Numbered from the stretch's first letter, positions 53,811 through 63,010 are shown. The stretch is DNA of 64,000 nt from Chlorogloeopsis fritschii PCC 6912 (GCF_000317285.1 NZ_AJLN01000116.1:620001-684000), one strand, 5' to 3'. Numbers and translations: made by a program. The notes: generated by a model from the letters alone, not told the origin.

Positions 53811-55748
53811 TTAATGATTTCCGTTGAAGTGATTACGGTTATCAGTGGCTTTGACTAGAACATCAGCAGAATGATATAAATTTTGACAAACTTGAGTGAT
53901 TGCAGTATCTGCTTCACTAAAGAAATGAGTATGTGTTTTTTCAAAATGCTCTTTCCAGTCGTTTAATGAATTTTTAAAAGTATGAGATAATGCCCGATAC
54001 TCACTTTGTATATCTCTAACTTGAGTTGCAATTTCACGAGCAATTTCTTGTAATTGTATAAGTCGTTGACTTGAATTTAGTCCAATAGCGTTTGCAAATT
54101 CGCCTACTTCTCTAGTAGTACGACGAATCAAATTCATATCTTCATTGGCTTGATTAGATAATTCTCTTCTACGCTGGTATTCTTCTTGGAAAACACTATC
54201 TAGATGGTTTACCACTCCTGATAAACCATCTCTTTGTTGTCCTAGTGTTTCCTCTAAAAGATTATTTTGGTGTGCAAAAAAGTTTTGTAAATTTACTTGA
54301 TATTCTTTGCGGAATGATGTTAAATCTTCCTGGACAGTCTGACGACAAGCTGTAAGAGTGTGGTCAATATTTCCTAAAGCATCAAGTAAATTATCTCTAG
54401 CACTAGTCATCAAAGAAGATGCTTGATTTCCAGTAGTTTCTAAAACACTATTTTGCTCACGAAAAGTTCGATGGGCTTCAGAAAGAATATTAATCATTCC
54501 AGTACGGGTAGCTTGTAGCATCTGTTGTTCTACTACTGCTCGTTGTTGCAGTGCTTGTTCTAACTCTTCTCTAATTCCTCGAAATGTTGCAGCAGCATTT
54601 TCAGCACTTTCTTGAAATGCGGTTCTTTGTGCTGTCATTCCTTGAATACTTTGATTGACTGCACGATTTATTTCTACTGCTGTTTGTTCTAAAACACCTC
54701 TTGTATCTGTTTGAAATTGGCTGAGAGTGAGACTTAAGTCGTTAGCGAATTCTTGGAGTTGAGTTAATGTTTGTTCTTGAAAACTCTGAATTGTAGTGAT
54801 AGATGTTCCCAAATCTCGATGAAGAGTCAGGACTGCTTCAGATGCTTGCTGTGTTAATTCAGCGCTTCTATCAAGCCTATCTGCTATTGGTTCTAATACC
54901 TGAGTTCGTAAATCCTGAATGAGGTTCTCTAAAACTCTCTGTCCTTGATTTTCTTGTAATTTTCTTAGCCTTTGTTGCTCTTTAAATATTGCTTCTAGTC
55001 CTGGTAATATTTTTTTGCCAACAGCCTCCCCAATTAATTCTGGACTTAGTTGTTGTAGTCCAGATAAATTTTTAGCAAGACTATTTAAATTATTAGCAAC
55101 CTGTTGAAAACTATTTGATTCTTGATTTACTGCTGTTTCCTGAATAGTTATATTATCTAATTTTTCACGCAGGCTATCACGTTGATTTTGTCTGATAAAA
55201 TCACTTATAAATAAAACCAACGTAAAAGCACTACCAGAACCAAGACCCATTAATGATGTAGAAAAAGCTGTTTGCATTCCTGCGATTAATTGCTTAATAG
55301 CAGGCATTAACTGCTCCATACTTCTGGTATCTAAATTAACATCTTGTAGTCCTTGCTGAATACCATAAAAAGTACCCAAAACACCAATAGCAGTACAAAG
55401 AGTAGTAACAAAACGTAGAGAGCTACGGGGTACAGGACGAGATAAAATAGCTGGATATTTAATTAATAAATATTTATTATTTCTCTTTCTCTGTTCAATT
55501 CTATTCTGTTGATCAGTTCCTATATGCTCATTCAACCAACGAAGAAGCTTATCACTTGGAGGATTGGAATTTTTACCCTTTAGCCATTTATTCAAGATAT
55601 TGATTGCAGTTTGAGTTGTACGAAACTTCAAGCAATAACGAAACACGCTATATAACTCAACACAAATTGCCAATATTAATACTACGGCTGTTGCATAGTG
55701 AAAAGGAGTGTCATCCCAAATAATGTCCCAAATTTCGAGGATATCCAT
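53811..55748 (-). CDS. MotA/TolQ/ExbB-family proton channel with long coiled tail, ZorA-like
   Basis: 645 residues. An N-terminal membrane helix (YATAVVLILAICVELYSVF, residues about 18-36) is followed after a loop by the channel pair: VTTLCTAIGVLGTFYGIQQG (about 110-130) and MQTAFSTSLMGLGSGSAFTL (about 157-177), the conserved TolQ/MotA core. From about residue 200 to the end it is almost entirely heptad-rich coiled coil with many Gln, Glu and Leu. TolQ and ExbB have no such tail, but it is the defining trait of ZorA, where it projects into the cytoplasm. It is encoded between the 119-residue protein (17-base gap) and ZorB-like. Confidence 0.82.
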   Translation of the reverse strand: MDILEIWDIIWDDTPFHYATAVVLILAICVELYSVFRYCLKFRTTQTAINILNKWLKGKNSNPPSDKLLRWLNEHIGTDQQNRIEQRKRNNKYLLIKYPAILSRPVPRSSLRFVTTLCTAIGVLGTFYGIQQGLQDVNLDTRSMEQLMPAIKQLIAGMQTAFSTSLMGLGSGSAFTLVLFISDFIRQNQRDSLREKLDNITIQETAVNQESNSFQQVANNLNSLAKNLSGLQQLSPELIGEAVGKKILPGLEAIFKEQQRLRKLQENQGQRVLENLIQDLRTQVLEPIADRLDRSAELTQQASEAVLTLHRDLGTSITTIQSFQEQTLTQLQEFANDLSLTLSQFQTDTRGVLEQTAVEINRAVNQSIQGMTAQRTAFQESAENAAATFRGIREELEQALQQRAVVEQQMLQATRTGMINILSEAHRTFREQNSVLETTGNQASSLMTSARDNLLDALGNIDHTLTACRQTVQEDLTSFRKEYQVNLQNFFAHQNNLLEETLGQQRDGLSGVVNHLDSVFQEEYQRRRELSNQANEDMNLIRRTTREVGEFANAIGLNSSQRLIQLQEIAREIATQVRDIQSEYRALSHTFKNSLNDWKEHFEKTHTHFFSEADTAITQVCQNLYHSADVLVKATDNRNHFNGNH

Positions 55749-55765
55749 ACAGCACCCTTTATGAT

Positions 55766-56125
55766 TTAGATTGATTGTTTAGTAAATTTACGTAGTTCTT
55801 GCTCTGTGAGAAATTCTTTTGCTACTCTGAAAGGGAGATGTTCAGCATATAAACGATCGCCTACCTCCTCCCTTAGTTGCAAACTGTAAATTTCCTCACC
55901 TACTTTATTAGATTCTTCCTTATCTTTGACTAGATAAACTTTGTCAGGAGCATATTCTTTCAGTAAACGTACCTGTAAACAGGTTTTTAAATCTCGTGTC
56001 GAAGTAGAGAGAGTAGAATCTTCACCAAATAATTCTCGTGCAGCTTTCCAACCATGATTAACTGCAATAATTTCTCTCACCAACTGTTCAATAGATGTCT
56101 TGAAAAGATGTTCAATCTTATCCAT
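55766..56125 (-). CDS. Small unknown protein, first gene of the Zorya-like operon
   Basis: 119 residues, soluble, charged and probably helical (MDKIEHLFKTSIEQLVREII at the start, EFLTEQELRKFTKQSI at the end), without cysteines paired for metal or any enzyme motif I know. Spacing to zorA-like is 17 bases on the same strand, so it is the leading gene of the operon. It might be a regulator, a sensor adaptor or an accessory subunit. Not recognised; function not assigned. Confidence 0.6.
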   Translation of the reverse strand: MDKIEHLFKTSIEQLVREIIAVNHGWKAARELFGEDSTLSTSTRDLKTCLQVRLLKEYAPDKVYLVKDKEESNKVGEEIYSLQLREEVGDRLYAEHLPFRVAKEFLTEQELRKFTKQSI

Positions 56126-56235
56126 TAGTACGTTGTTTTCATGCTTTGTTTCTATAGTTTTATATTTCCCTTAAAAGTATTAAATATAACTTTTATAGTT
56201 GTCATATTTGATAGATGAAAAATTAAAAAACACAG

Positions 56236-56265
56236 ATCCCCGACTTCTCACCAGAAGTCGGGGAT
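56236..56265 (-). terminator. atccccgacttct hairpin terminator upstream of the Zorya-like operon
   Basis: Perfect 13-bp stem atccccgacttct/agaagtcggggat with a 4-base loop. On the minus strand it is followed by a gttttttaatttttc tract. It ends the 186-residue gene and insulates the operon starting at 56125. Same family as 24327-24357. Confidence 0.8.
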
Positions 56266-56305
56266 TTTGTATTCACGAATGATTTAGGACTGCTATATCT
56301 CTCTA

Positions 56306-56866
56306 CTAACAATCCCTAGTCCCTAGCCCCTCTTCTTTACTTCTGTCTTCATCAAACATCGATTCTGGGGCTTGAATTACAAATGGTAAATCGGCTCCTA
56401 CCAAACCTCTTTGAATGCGTTCTGCTGTCTCTGGAAAAACCACAAACAAAGGATATACAGTACTAGTTCCCTCACTCAAAATATGCTTGTAGCGGAAGGG
56501 CATCAGCCATTCATAGCTTTTGTCTAGCCAAACTTGTGTTTGTCGCCAGCGCCCTAATAAATCAGAAAAATCTTCGTTGGGACGATGAATAAAAATAATA
56601 ATTTCAGATCCGGTTTTAATTTTCCACTCTGGATCGCAAGTCAAAATAGCTAAATCGCAAGGTAAGCAAATAGCTTCTGCTGCGTTTTTTACGTCTTGGC
56701 GTAGGCGAACTATTGGCAGTGGAATAGTGATAATACTTTCATCAGGACGACGCAGACTGGGAATCATCTCCAGGTATGGGCGGTACTGCTTTAATAGAGC
56801 GATCGCGCTGAGATTATTACTATATTCTGCTAAACAAGCTTCATAATTAAATTTTTGCACAGGCAT
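56306..56866 (-). CDS. Conserved hypothetical protein
   Basis: 186 residues, soluble, mixed alpha/beta, with distinctive aromatic segments (LLGRWRQTQVWLDKSYEWLMPFRYKHIL). I believe it occurs in other filamentous cyanobacteria but know no function. The final residues (EEGLGTRDC) and stop codon are read from an agtcccta/agcccct heptamer array, so the natural C-terminus is probably a few residues shorter. It lies 68 bases after pilC on the same strand and may belong to the pil transcript. Confidence 0.6.
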   Translation of the reverse strand: MPVQKFNYEACLAEYSNNLSAIALLKQYRPYLEMIPSLRRPDESIITIPLPIVRLRQDVKNAAEAICLPCDLAILTCDPEWKIKTGSEIIIFIHRPNEDFSDLLGRWRQTQVWLDKSYEWLMPFRYKHILSEGTSTVYPLFVVFPETAERIQRGLVGADLPFVIQAPESMFDEDRSKEEGLGTRDC

Positions 56867-56934
56867 TATCTTAAGAAGGATGAAGTGTAAAGGGTGAAGG
56901 ATGAAATCTGAAAAATTTCAGCCTTCATCTGTTA

Positions 56935-58149
56935 TTAGCCCAATTTCTCGAAGACTTTAAACATAGGCAGGTACATTGCGAGCAAAATCGTACCAACCAT
57001 CCCCCCTAAAACCACAATCATTAGTGGTTCCAAAACACTGGTGAGGGCTTTTACTGCTTGCTCTACTTCATCTTCATAGAAATCAGCAACTTTCATTAAC
57101 ATCCCATCTATTTCTCCAGTTTCTTCCCCAATACTGATCATCTGAATAGCCATGGGGGGAAAAACCTTATCTTTTTGTAATGCCAAACTAATCATGCCTC
57201 CTTGTTGAATATCTGAACGGGCTGCTTCTATTGCGTTAGCAACTACCTGGTTTCCAGAAGTATCCCGCACAATTTCTAAGGAAGTGAGAATTGGAACACC
57301 TGAACGAGTCAAGGCACCAAAGGTGCGGCTAAAGCGAGCAACCGATGATTTTTGGATCAAATCTCCAAATAAAGGCATCTTCAGGGAAAGACGATCAATA
57401 GTTTCCTTACCTACGCGAGTTTGATAGTACTTTTTATAGGCAATTCCCGCTCCGATGAAAATACCAATGATTATTAAAACTCGCCAACTTCGCAAAAATT
57501 CACTACAAGTCAGCAAGAATTGCGTTAAGGCTGGTAATTCAGTACCTAGTTCTTTGAAAATATTGGCAAATATGGGAATTAGAAAAACTGTCATCCCAAG
57601 AAAGATTGCAGTTGCTAAAAAACCCACCACAACTGGATAAGCCAGCGCTGATTTAATTTGGTTTTGCAATCGGGCAATATCTTCTAATAACTTGGATAAG
57701 CGATTTAGTACTTCATCCAAAACACCACCAACTTCGCCAGCCTGAATCATGCTGACATACAAATTATCAAAACAATCAGGATGCTTGCGCATTGCCTCTG
57801 AAAGGTTTACCCCATTTTGGACTTCGCCACTAATATCTAAAAGGGCTTGTTTCAGTTTAGGATTGCTACATTGTTCAGACAGTACACCCAAACTTCTGAC
57901 TATTGCAACTCCTGCATTTACCAAAGCAGCAAATTGACGAGAAAAAACTGCTTTATCTTTAACGGAAACCTTCGTTAACGACATCTGAATTTTTTTCAGA
58001 TCGAAGCTTCCTTTAGAAGTTTTCAAATCTTGAACAATAAAACCCTGTTGCCTAAGAGTAGTGCGTGCTTGCGCTAAAGTTTCCGCAACAATTGTTTCAG
58101 TTTTTGATTTTCCTTGTGAATCTCGAACACGAGCAACGAATGTAGGCAT
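56935..58149 (-). CDS. pilC: Type IV pilus inner-membrane platform protein PilC
   Basis: 404 residues with two T2SSF domains (about 70-193 and 273-396), the family-typical motifs FSRQFAALVNAGV and FSRTFGALTRSGVPI, and membrane helices after the first domain and at the C-terminus. It links the PilB/PilT motors to the pilus base. Third gene of the pilB-pilT-pilC operon, the usual order in cyanobacteria. Pili here serve motility or hormogonium gliding and DNA uptake. Confidence 0.94.
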   Translation of the reverse strand: MPTFVARVRDSQGKSKTETIVAETLAQARTTLRQQGFIVQDLKTSKGSFDLKKIQMSLTKVSVKDKAVFSRQFAALVNAGVAIVRSLGVLSEQCSNPKLKQALLDISGEVQNGVNLSEAMRKHPDCFDNLYVSMIQAGEVGGVLDEVLNRLSKLLEDIARLQNQIKSALAYPVVVGFLATAIFLGMTVFLIPIFANIFKELGTELPALTQFLLTCSEFLRSWRVLIIIGIFIGAGIAYKKYYQTRVGKETIDRLSLKMPLFGDLIQKSSVARFSRTFGALTRSGVPILTSLEIVRDTSGNQVVANAIEAARSDIQQGGMISLALQKDKVFPPMAIQMISIGEETGEIDGMLMKVADFYEDEVEQAVKALTSVLEPLMIVVLGGMVGTILLAMYLPMFKVFEKLG

Positions 58150-58271
58150 GAATTTAACTCTTTACGTGAGAAGTTTATAATTATTAGTTGTTTATTTCTC
58201 AATTTTTTATGTTTAGTTGTTTGGAAATTCATAGCAAAAACCAAACAACAAATTATCAACAAAAGTCATTT

Positions 58272-59399
58272 TTAGTGTGCTTTAACAGTAGCAGCAACAC
58301 CAGGTTTTCCAGCAGCAGATGGTGGGGCAGAACCGATCAGACGTTGTACTTCATCTGGCTTAGAAGTTTTAGCTATTGCTGCTTCAAATGAGATAGTTCC
58401 CTGCTTGTACAAATCGGCTAGAACTTTTTCTAAGGTTTGCATTCCCAACTTACCGCCTGTTTGAATAGCTGAATAAATTTGGGCGGTTTTCCCTTCACGA
58501 ATCAAGTTAGAAATAGCAGGAGTAACTATCATAATCTCCTGTGCCATTACCCTACCAAACTCACCTGGTTTGGGGTTTTTCTTGGAGATTAAAGTTTGAC
58601 TAAATACGGCTACAAGTGAATTAGATAACTGCACCCGGATCTGAGTTTGTCTATCCGCAGGGAAAACGTCAATGATTCTGTCAACAGTTTGCGCGGCTGA
58701 ACTAGTGTGCAAAGTTCCAAATACTAAATGTCCAGTTTCAGCAGCGGAAATTGCCAGAGAAATAGTTTCTAAATCTCGCATTTCCCCAATTAGGACAATG
58801 TCTGGATCTTCTCGTAAAGCAGCTCTCAAAGCATTGGCAAAACTCTTGGTATCTTCATTCAACTGCCGTTGGTGTACAAGACTTTTAATTGGTTCGTAAA
58901 CAAACTCAATTGGATCTTCTATTGTTAAGATATGTTCTGCTCGCGTGCGGTTAATTAAATCGATAATTGCTGCTAGGGTAGTTGTCTTTCCAGAACCCGT
59001 AGGCCCTGTAACCAAAATTAATCCTCTGGGTTTGTCTGCCATTTCCCGCACTACATCTGGCAAACCTAATTTATCAAAGTTGGGAATTTTAGAACTTAAC
59101 GCCCGCAAGCAAGCCGCGTAGGTACCGCGCTCTTTGTAAACATTGACGCGAAAACGTGCTAATCCCTTCACACCATAGGAGCAATCTAACTCCCAGTTCT
59201 GCTCTAATGTCTTCCTTTGGGAGTTATTTAACATACTAAAAATCAGCCTTTGGCATTGATCCCCAGACAATGGTTCTTCACCAATGGGAGTGAGTTTGCC
59301 ACTAATACGAAAATAAGGAGGTAAGCCAGCGGATAAATGCATATCCGAACCTCCCATTTCAATCATCTGCTCCATTAAATCTTCAATCATCATTTCCAT
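58272..59399 (-). CDS. pilT: Type IV pilus retraction ATPase PilT
   Basis: 375 residues. Walker A is GPTGSGKTTTLAAI (near residue 135-145), followed by the Asp box TIEDPIEF, Walker B PDIVLIGEMRD and the His box GHLVFGTLHTSSA, as in PilT. It lacks the N-terminal T2SSE_N domain of PilB, which distinguishes the retraction motor. The gap to pilC is 122 bases, to pilB 72. The Ala/Pro-rich tail after residue 355 is variable. Confidence 0.94.
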   Translation of the reverse strand: MEMMIEDLMEQMIEMGGSDMHLSAGLPPYFRISGKLTPIGEEPLSGDQCQRLIFSMLNNSQRKTLEQNWELDCSYGVKGLARFRVNVYKERGTYAACLRALSSKIPNFDKLGLPDVVREMADKPRGLILVTGPTGSGKTTTLAAIIDLINRTRAEHILTIEDPIEFVYEPIKSLVHQRQLNEDTKSFANALRAALREDPDIVLIGEMRDLETISLAISAAETGHLVFGTLHTSSAAQTVDRIIDVFPADRQTQIRVQLSNSLVAVFSQTLISKKNPKPGEFGRVMAQEIMIVTPAISNLIREGKTAQIYSAIQTGGKLGMQTLEKVLADLYKQGTISFEAAIAKTSKPDEVQRLIGSAPPSAAGKPGVAATVKAH

Positions 59400-59471
59400 A
59401 GTTATGCTCCTTTTGTTAGTTGTTAATTGTTAATTGTTAATTGCTATTAGCTATCAACCATTAACTATTGA

Positions 59472-61484
59472 CTAATCTTGAAATCGAGGCGTCATACAGT
59501 AAGGACAATCCATCCACTCTGGTTGCAATCCAGCATTACAAGTCCGGCAGGTAAGGCTTGTCTTGCGTTTGGCTTTCAACTCAGCTTCTAAACCTGTATC
59601 GGTGAAAGTTACCCGTTCTACTTCTTCTAAGGTGGTTGTGCCTTGGCGCACTAAGTCTAAACTGTACGCCAGCAAAGTTTTCATTCCTTCTTCTACTGCT
59701 ACTTCTTTGATGCGTTCTGTTGGTGCTTCTTCATTAATGAGGGTTTGCAGGTTTTCAGTAATTCGCATTACCTCGTAGACACCACTACGTCCTTTGTAGC
59801 CAACACCGTTACAAGTAGAGCAAAGATGCCCTTTGGCTTTTGCTTCTTGCAGTTGCTCTCCAGTTAGAGTGTTAGCTTTGTAGAAGGTGACTCCCACTTC
59901 TTGGGAGGCTGATAAACCATAGCGAGCCAGTTCATCTACTGTGGGAGTATAAGGAATGCGACAATCGGGGCACACACGGCGCATCAAACGTTGTGCTAAA
60001 ACACCGATTAGCGAACTGGAAACCATGAAAGGTTCAATGCCCATTTCTCCTAAACGGGCGATCGCACCAGGAGCATCATTGGTGTGTAAGGTAGTTAATA
60101 CTAAGTGACCTGTTAATGCTGCTTCAATCGCTGTTTTTGCTGTTTCTTTATCCCGCGTTTCACCCACCAGCAGCACATCCGGATCTTGCCGCAAGAAAGC
60201 TCGCAATGCAGTGGCAAAATCTAATCCTTTTTCCCGAATTACCTGCACCTGAGTAATCCCCGGCAAGCTGTATTCGATGGGATCTTCAACGGTACTGATA
60301 TTAATTCCAGGGCTATTTTTTTCTGCTAGTGCCGAATACAAAGAAGTTGTTTTACCAGATCCGGTCGGCCCTGTGACTAAAATTAGTCCAAAGGGACGGC
60401 TAACCATTTCTTGGACAATTTGCAATGTCTCTGGATCGGTAATTAATTTATCCAAACCAAGTTGCGTTGCAGAATTATCTAAAATCCGCAGACAAACTTT
60501 TTCGCCGTAGCGACTAGGTAAGGTATTGACACGAAAGTCTACTTTACGTCCTTCAAACAGACGGCGGATACGTCCATCTTGGGGTAGACGCCGTTCGGCA
60601 ATATCTAAGTTGGAGATAATCTTAAATCGAGCTGTCACAGCCGGAATGATTTTTTTGGGCAGAGGATCGAATGCCTCGCGCAATACTCCATCCTTGCGAA
60701 AGCGAATACGTAAGTTTTCTTCTTGTGGTTCGACGTGAATATCAGAAACCTTTTCATGCAGTGCTTTTGCCAGGATTCTATTGACCAAATTAATCACCGG
60801 GGCATCTTCGGCACCTTTCATTGCCGCTCCCAAATCAGCATCAGCTTCTTCAGGAGCATCATTGACATCTAGATTTTCTAGATTTTCTAAATCCTGATTA
60901 ATGTCTGTATATTTTTCTTGTTCCAAGTGCTTTTGCCGAATAGCCAAATCATCCAAGTATTGGTTGATTAGCTGTTGGTAATCTTCCTGAGCAATTACCA
61001 TCCGCTGTAAGACTAAGCCTTGGGGGCGCAAGATGCGATTGAGATCGTCTGATGCTTCTAGATTATCTGGATCGACCATCGCCACCAAAACTGAAGGTGG
61101 GTTTTGGTCTTCATTTTTTGCCAGTGGTACTAAGCGATGACGGCGACAGATATCTGCTGGAATGAGAGCATCAATGAGATTGGCGATCGTTGTGTTACCT
61201 ACAGGACTAACTTCCGGATCGAGGGATTCAACACCGTAAAGTATTTTAAGTTCAAATAATTGCTGCTTTTTGTGCTGTCTGAGTAACTCTGGTGATAGTT
61301 GTCGCCCTGATATCGATTCCAGTACCTCTGTCAACGGTCTACCAGACTTGCGACTTTCCATTAACGCTTGTTTCATCTGTTCGCTATCGACGAAGCCAGA
61401 TGCGACAAGTTTATTGCCAAAGGGTGAAAACTCTGTTCTGGTAGTGAGAGCGGTACTGCGCCGTTGTGGTGACGAGTAAGTCAT
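59472..61484 (-). CDS. pilB: Type IV pilus extension ATPase PilB
   Basis: 670 residues. The N-terminal MshEN/T2SSE_N region covers residues about 20-170. The ATPase core has Walker A GPTGSGKTTSLYSAL near residues 371-385, and the Asp box EDPIEYSLPG, Walker B PDVLLVGETRD and His box GHLVLTTLHTND. The zinc motif of assembly ATPases is present (CPDC..CSTC). A second tetracysteine ribbon (CRTCNAGLQPEWMDCPYC) closes the protein. First gene of the pilBTC operon, transcribed away from grpE. It powers pilus extension. Confidence 0.95.
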   Translation of the reverse strand: MTYSSPQRRSTALTTRTEFSPFGNKLVASGFVDSEQMKQALMESRKSGRPLTEVLESISGRQLSPELLRQHKKQQLFELKILYGVESLDPEVSPVGNTTIANLIDALIPADICRRHRLVPLAKNEDQNPPSVLVAMVDPDNLEASDDLNRILRPQGLVLQRMVIAQEDYQQLINQYLDDLAIRQKHLEQEKYTDINQDLENLENLDVNDAPEEADADLGAAMKGAEDAPVINLVNRILAKALHEKVSDIHVEPQEENLRIRFRKDGVLREAFDPLPKKIIPAVTARFKIISNLDIAERRLPQDGRIRRLFEGRKVDFRVNTLPSRYGEKVCLRILDNSATQLGLDKLITDPETLQIVQEMVSRPFGLILVTGPTGSGKTTSLYSALAEKNSPGINISTVEDPIEYSLPGITQVQVIREKGLDFATALRAFLRQDPDVLLVGETRDKETAKTAIEAALTGHLVLTTLHTNDAPGAIARLGEMGIEPFMVSSSLIGVLAQRLMRRVCPDCRIPYTPTVDELARYGLSASQEVGVTFYKANTLTGEQLQEAKAKGHLCSTCNGVGYKGRSGVYEVMRITENLQTLINEEAPTERIKEVAVEEGMKTLLAYSLDLVRQGTTTLEEVERVTFTDTGLEAELKAKRKTSLTCRTCNAGLQPEWMDCPYCMTPRFQD

Positions 61485-62094
61485 AAATTAGCTATAGCGG
61501 AAACCTTTAATCAGAGTATTCCCAAGCTGAAAGCGAGAATTTACATTTCTACTTAATAAAATCGAGTCAAAAATTTTTGGTTTGCTAACAGTGTTTTGTA
61601 GATGAGCTTGTTATCAAACCGATAATTTACGTGTTTTCACTAGAAGTTAATGATTAAATTTTTAGAATTAATCAAGCTCAAGTAGTGAGAAATATTACTT
61701 ATAATGCAGGAGATGAAATTTTGGAGTTTAAAGGCTTTGATTTTTAGCCCCTGCCTGAGGAACTTTTGCCCGCCTAAATCTCAATCAGCAACTGATATCT
61801 CAGAAATTAAATTTTGGCGATCGTGCTGGAAGGTAGTTTGAAGAGCGCGGTTGGCTCCCCAATTTCTTGATCGCCAGTCACTAGTCCCTAATCTCCTTTG
61901 CTGTGTGCACGCTTACGCTCACCATTTGTCACAATAGAGGACGGTGACATCACTTCCAGGACAAAAGACCCAATTGTTGCCCATTAATCAAGGGAATCAA
62001 GCGGCAGAACATCTGGCCGTTTTTTGTACCATGTGTTTAATGGCTACAATCTAGGGCGAAAATTGCTGTATCAAGCATCTGGGATGAGTACATA
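61485..62094. other. Spacer between divergent pilB and grpE with possible small RNA
   Basis: 610 bases without a coding frame. It includes a short heptamer-like agtcactagtccctaatc stretch (61876-61893), a terminator-like hairpin with T6 at 62001-62025, and AT-rich promoter sequence near pilB. A TACAAT-like box (gctacaatc, 62043-62052) may serve grpE. Confidence 0.45.
62001..62026 (+). terminator. Terminator-like hairpin upstream of grpE
   Basis: Stem cggcag/ctggccg (one bulged base) followed by TTTTTT on the plus strand, 70 bases ahead of the grpE start. It may end a small RNA begun near 61940 or be an attenuator in the grpE leader. Confidence 0.5.
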
Positions 62095-62835
62095 ATGATG
62101 GACGAAGATAAATATTTAAACAATACGAGCCAGCAATTTGGTGAAGCAACAGAGGTTAAGCAAGCAATGAATAGTGACTCCCCAGCTCCAACCAACGTCA
62201 ACGAACCTGGCAATGAGGCAACAGAGACAGCAGCTAACGTATCTGAAGATACAGTTGTGCCAACTCAAGACAATGGGGTTGCTGCCACTGAGGCAGCTAC
62301 AGTTGACACAGCAGCGTTAGCACAAATGAGCCAACAAATAGAGTCTCTCAAAGCCCAGCTAGAAGAACGTAGCAACCAATATATGCGGATTGCGGCAGAT
62401 TTTGAAAATTACCGCAAACGCATGGTTAAAGAAAAAGAAGACCTAGAAGCGCAGGTAAAACGGAACACAATTACTGAGTTACTACCAGTAGTTGATAATT
62501 TTGAACGGGCGCGATCGCAAATCAAACCCCAAAACGATGGGGAGATGGGAATTCACAAAAGTTATCAGGGTGTCTACAAACTACTAGTAGATTGCCTGAA
62601 GCGCTTGGGTGTGTCACCGATGCGTCCTGAAGGTCAACCATTCGATCCCAACCTACATGAAGCAGTAATGCGGGAACCTACGGATGAACATCCTGAAGGA
62701 ACAGTGTTAGAAGAGTTAATACGCGGATATTACTTGGGCGATCGCGTGCTGCGCCATTCAATGGTAAAAGTGGCTGCTCCAAAGGAAGATATGCCATCTT
62801 CAGAGGAAAATCAGTCTCCTCCAGCAAATAGTTAA
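62095..62835 (+). CDS. grpE: Nucleotide exchange factor GrpE
   Basis: 246 residues. A long acidic, Asn/Thr/Glu-rich disordered N-terminus (about 75 residues) precedes the family core: the dimer coiled coil ([19 protein letters not shown]), then [41 protein letters not shown] and [12 protein letters not shown], ending with [18 protein letters not shown]. It releases ADP from DnaK. dnaK follows 271 bases later on the same strand. The start is at the first of two adjacent ATG codons. Confidence 0.95.
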   Translation: MMDEDKYLNNTSQQFGEATEVKQAMNSDSPAPTNVNEPGNEATETAANVSEDTVVPTQDNGVAATEAATVDTAALAQMSQQIESLKAQLEERSNQYMRIAADFENYRKRMVKEKEDLEAQVKRNTITELLPVVDNFERARSQIKPQNDGEMGIHKSYQGVYKLLVDCLKRLGVSPMRPEGQPFDPNLHEAVMREPTDEHPEGTVLEELIRGYYLGDRVLRHSMVKVAAPKEDMPSSEENQSPPANS

Positions 62836-63010
62836 ATAGTCGTCCTTTGTCATTTGTCATTTGTAACAAATAGTAACTATTAATCAATGACCAATGACCG
62901 CTGACTAACTAGGCGAGCATCGCATCCCAAAACCTACATAAGGTAGTCCGCACCACAGCACACCCGAAGTTTTGCAGATCTCCTGATGGGATCTAGTACT
63001 GGTTAGCGGC

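Noticed and set aside
51769-55748. Reading of the channel/stator pair as TolQ-TolR, ExbB-ExbD or flagellar MotA-MotB
   Set aside because: The stator has an OmpA peptidoglycan domain unlike TolR/ExbD, the channel has a coiled tail of about 440 residues absent from TolQ/ExbB, there are no flagellar or TonB genes, and the third gene fits the EH-signature pattern of Zorya.
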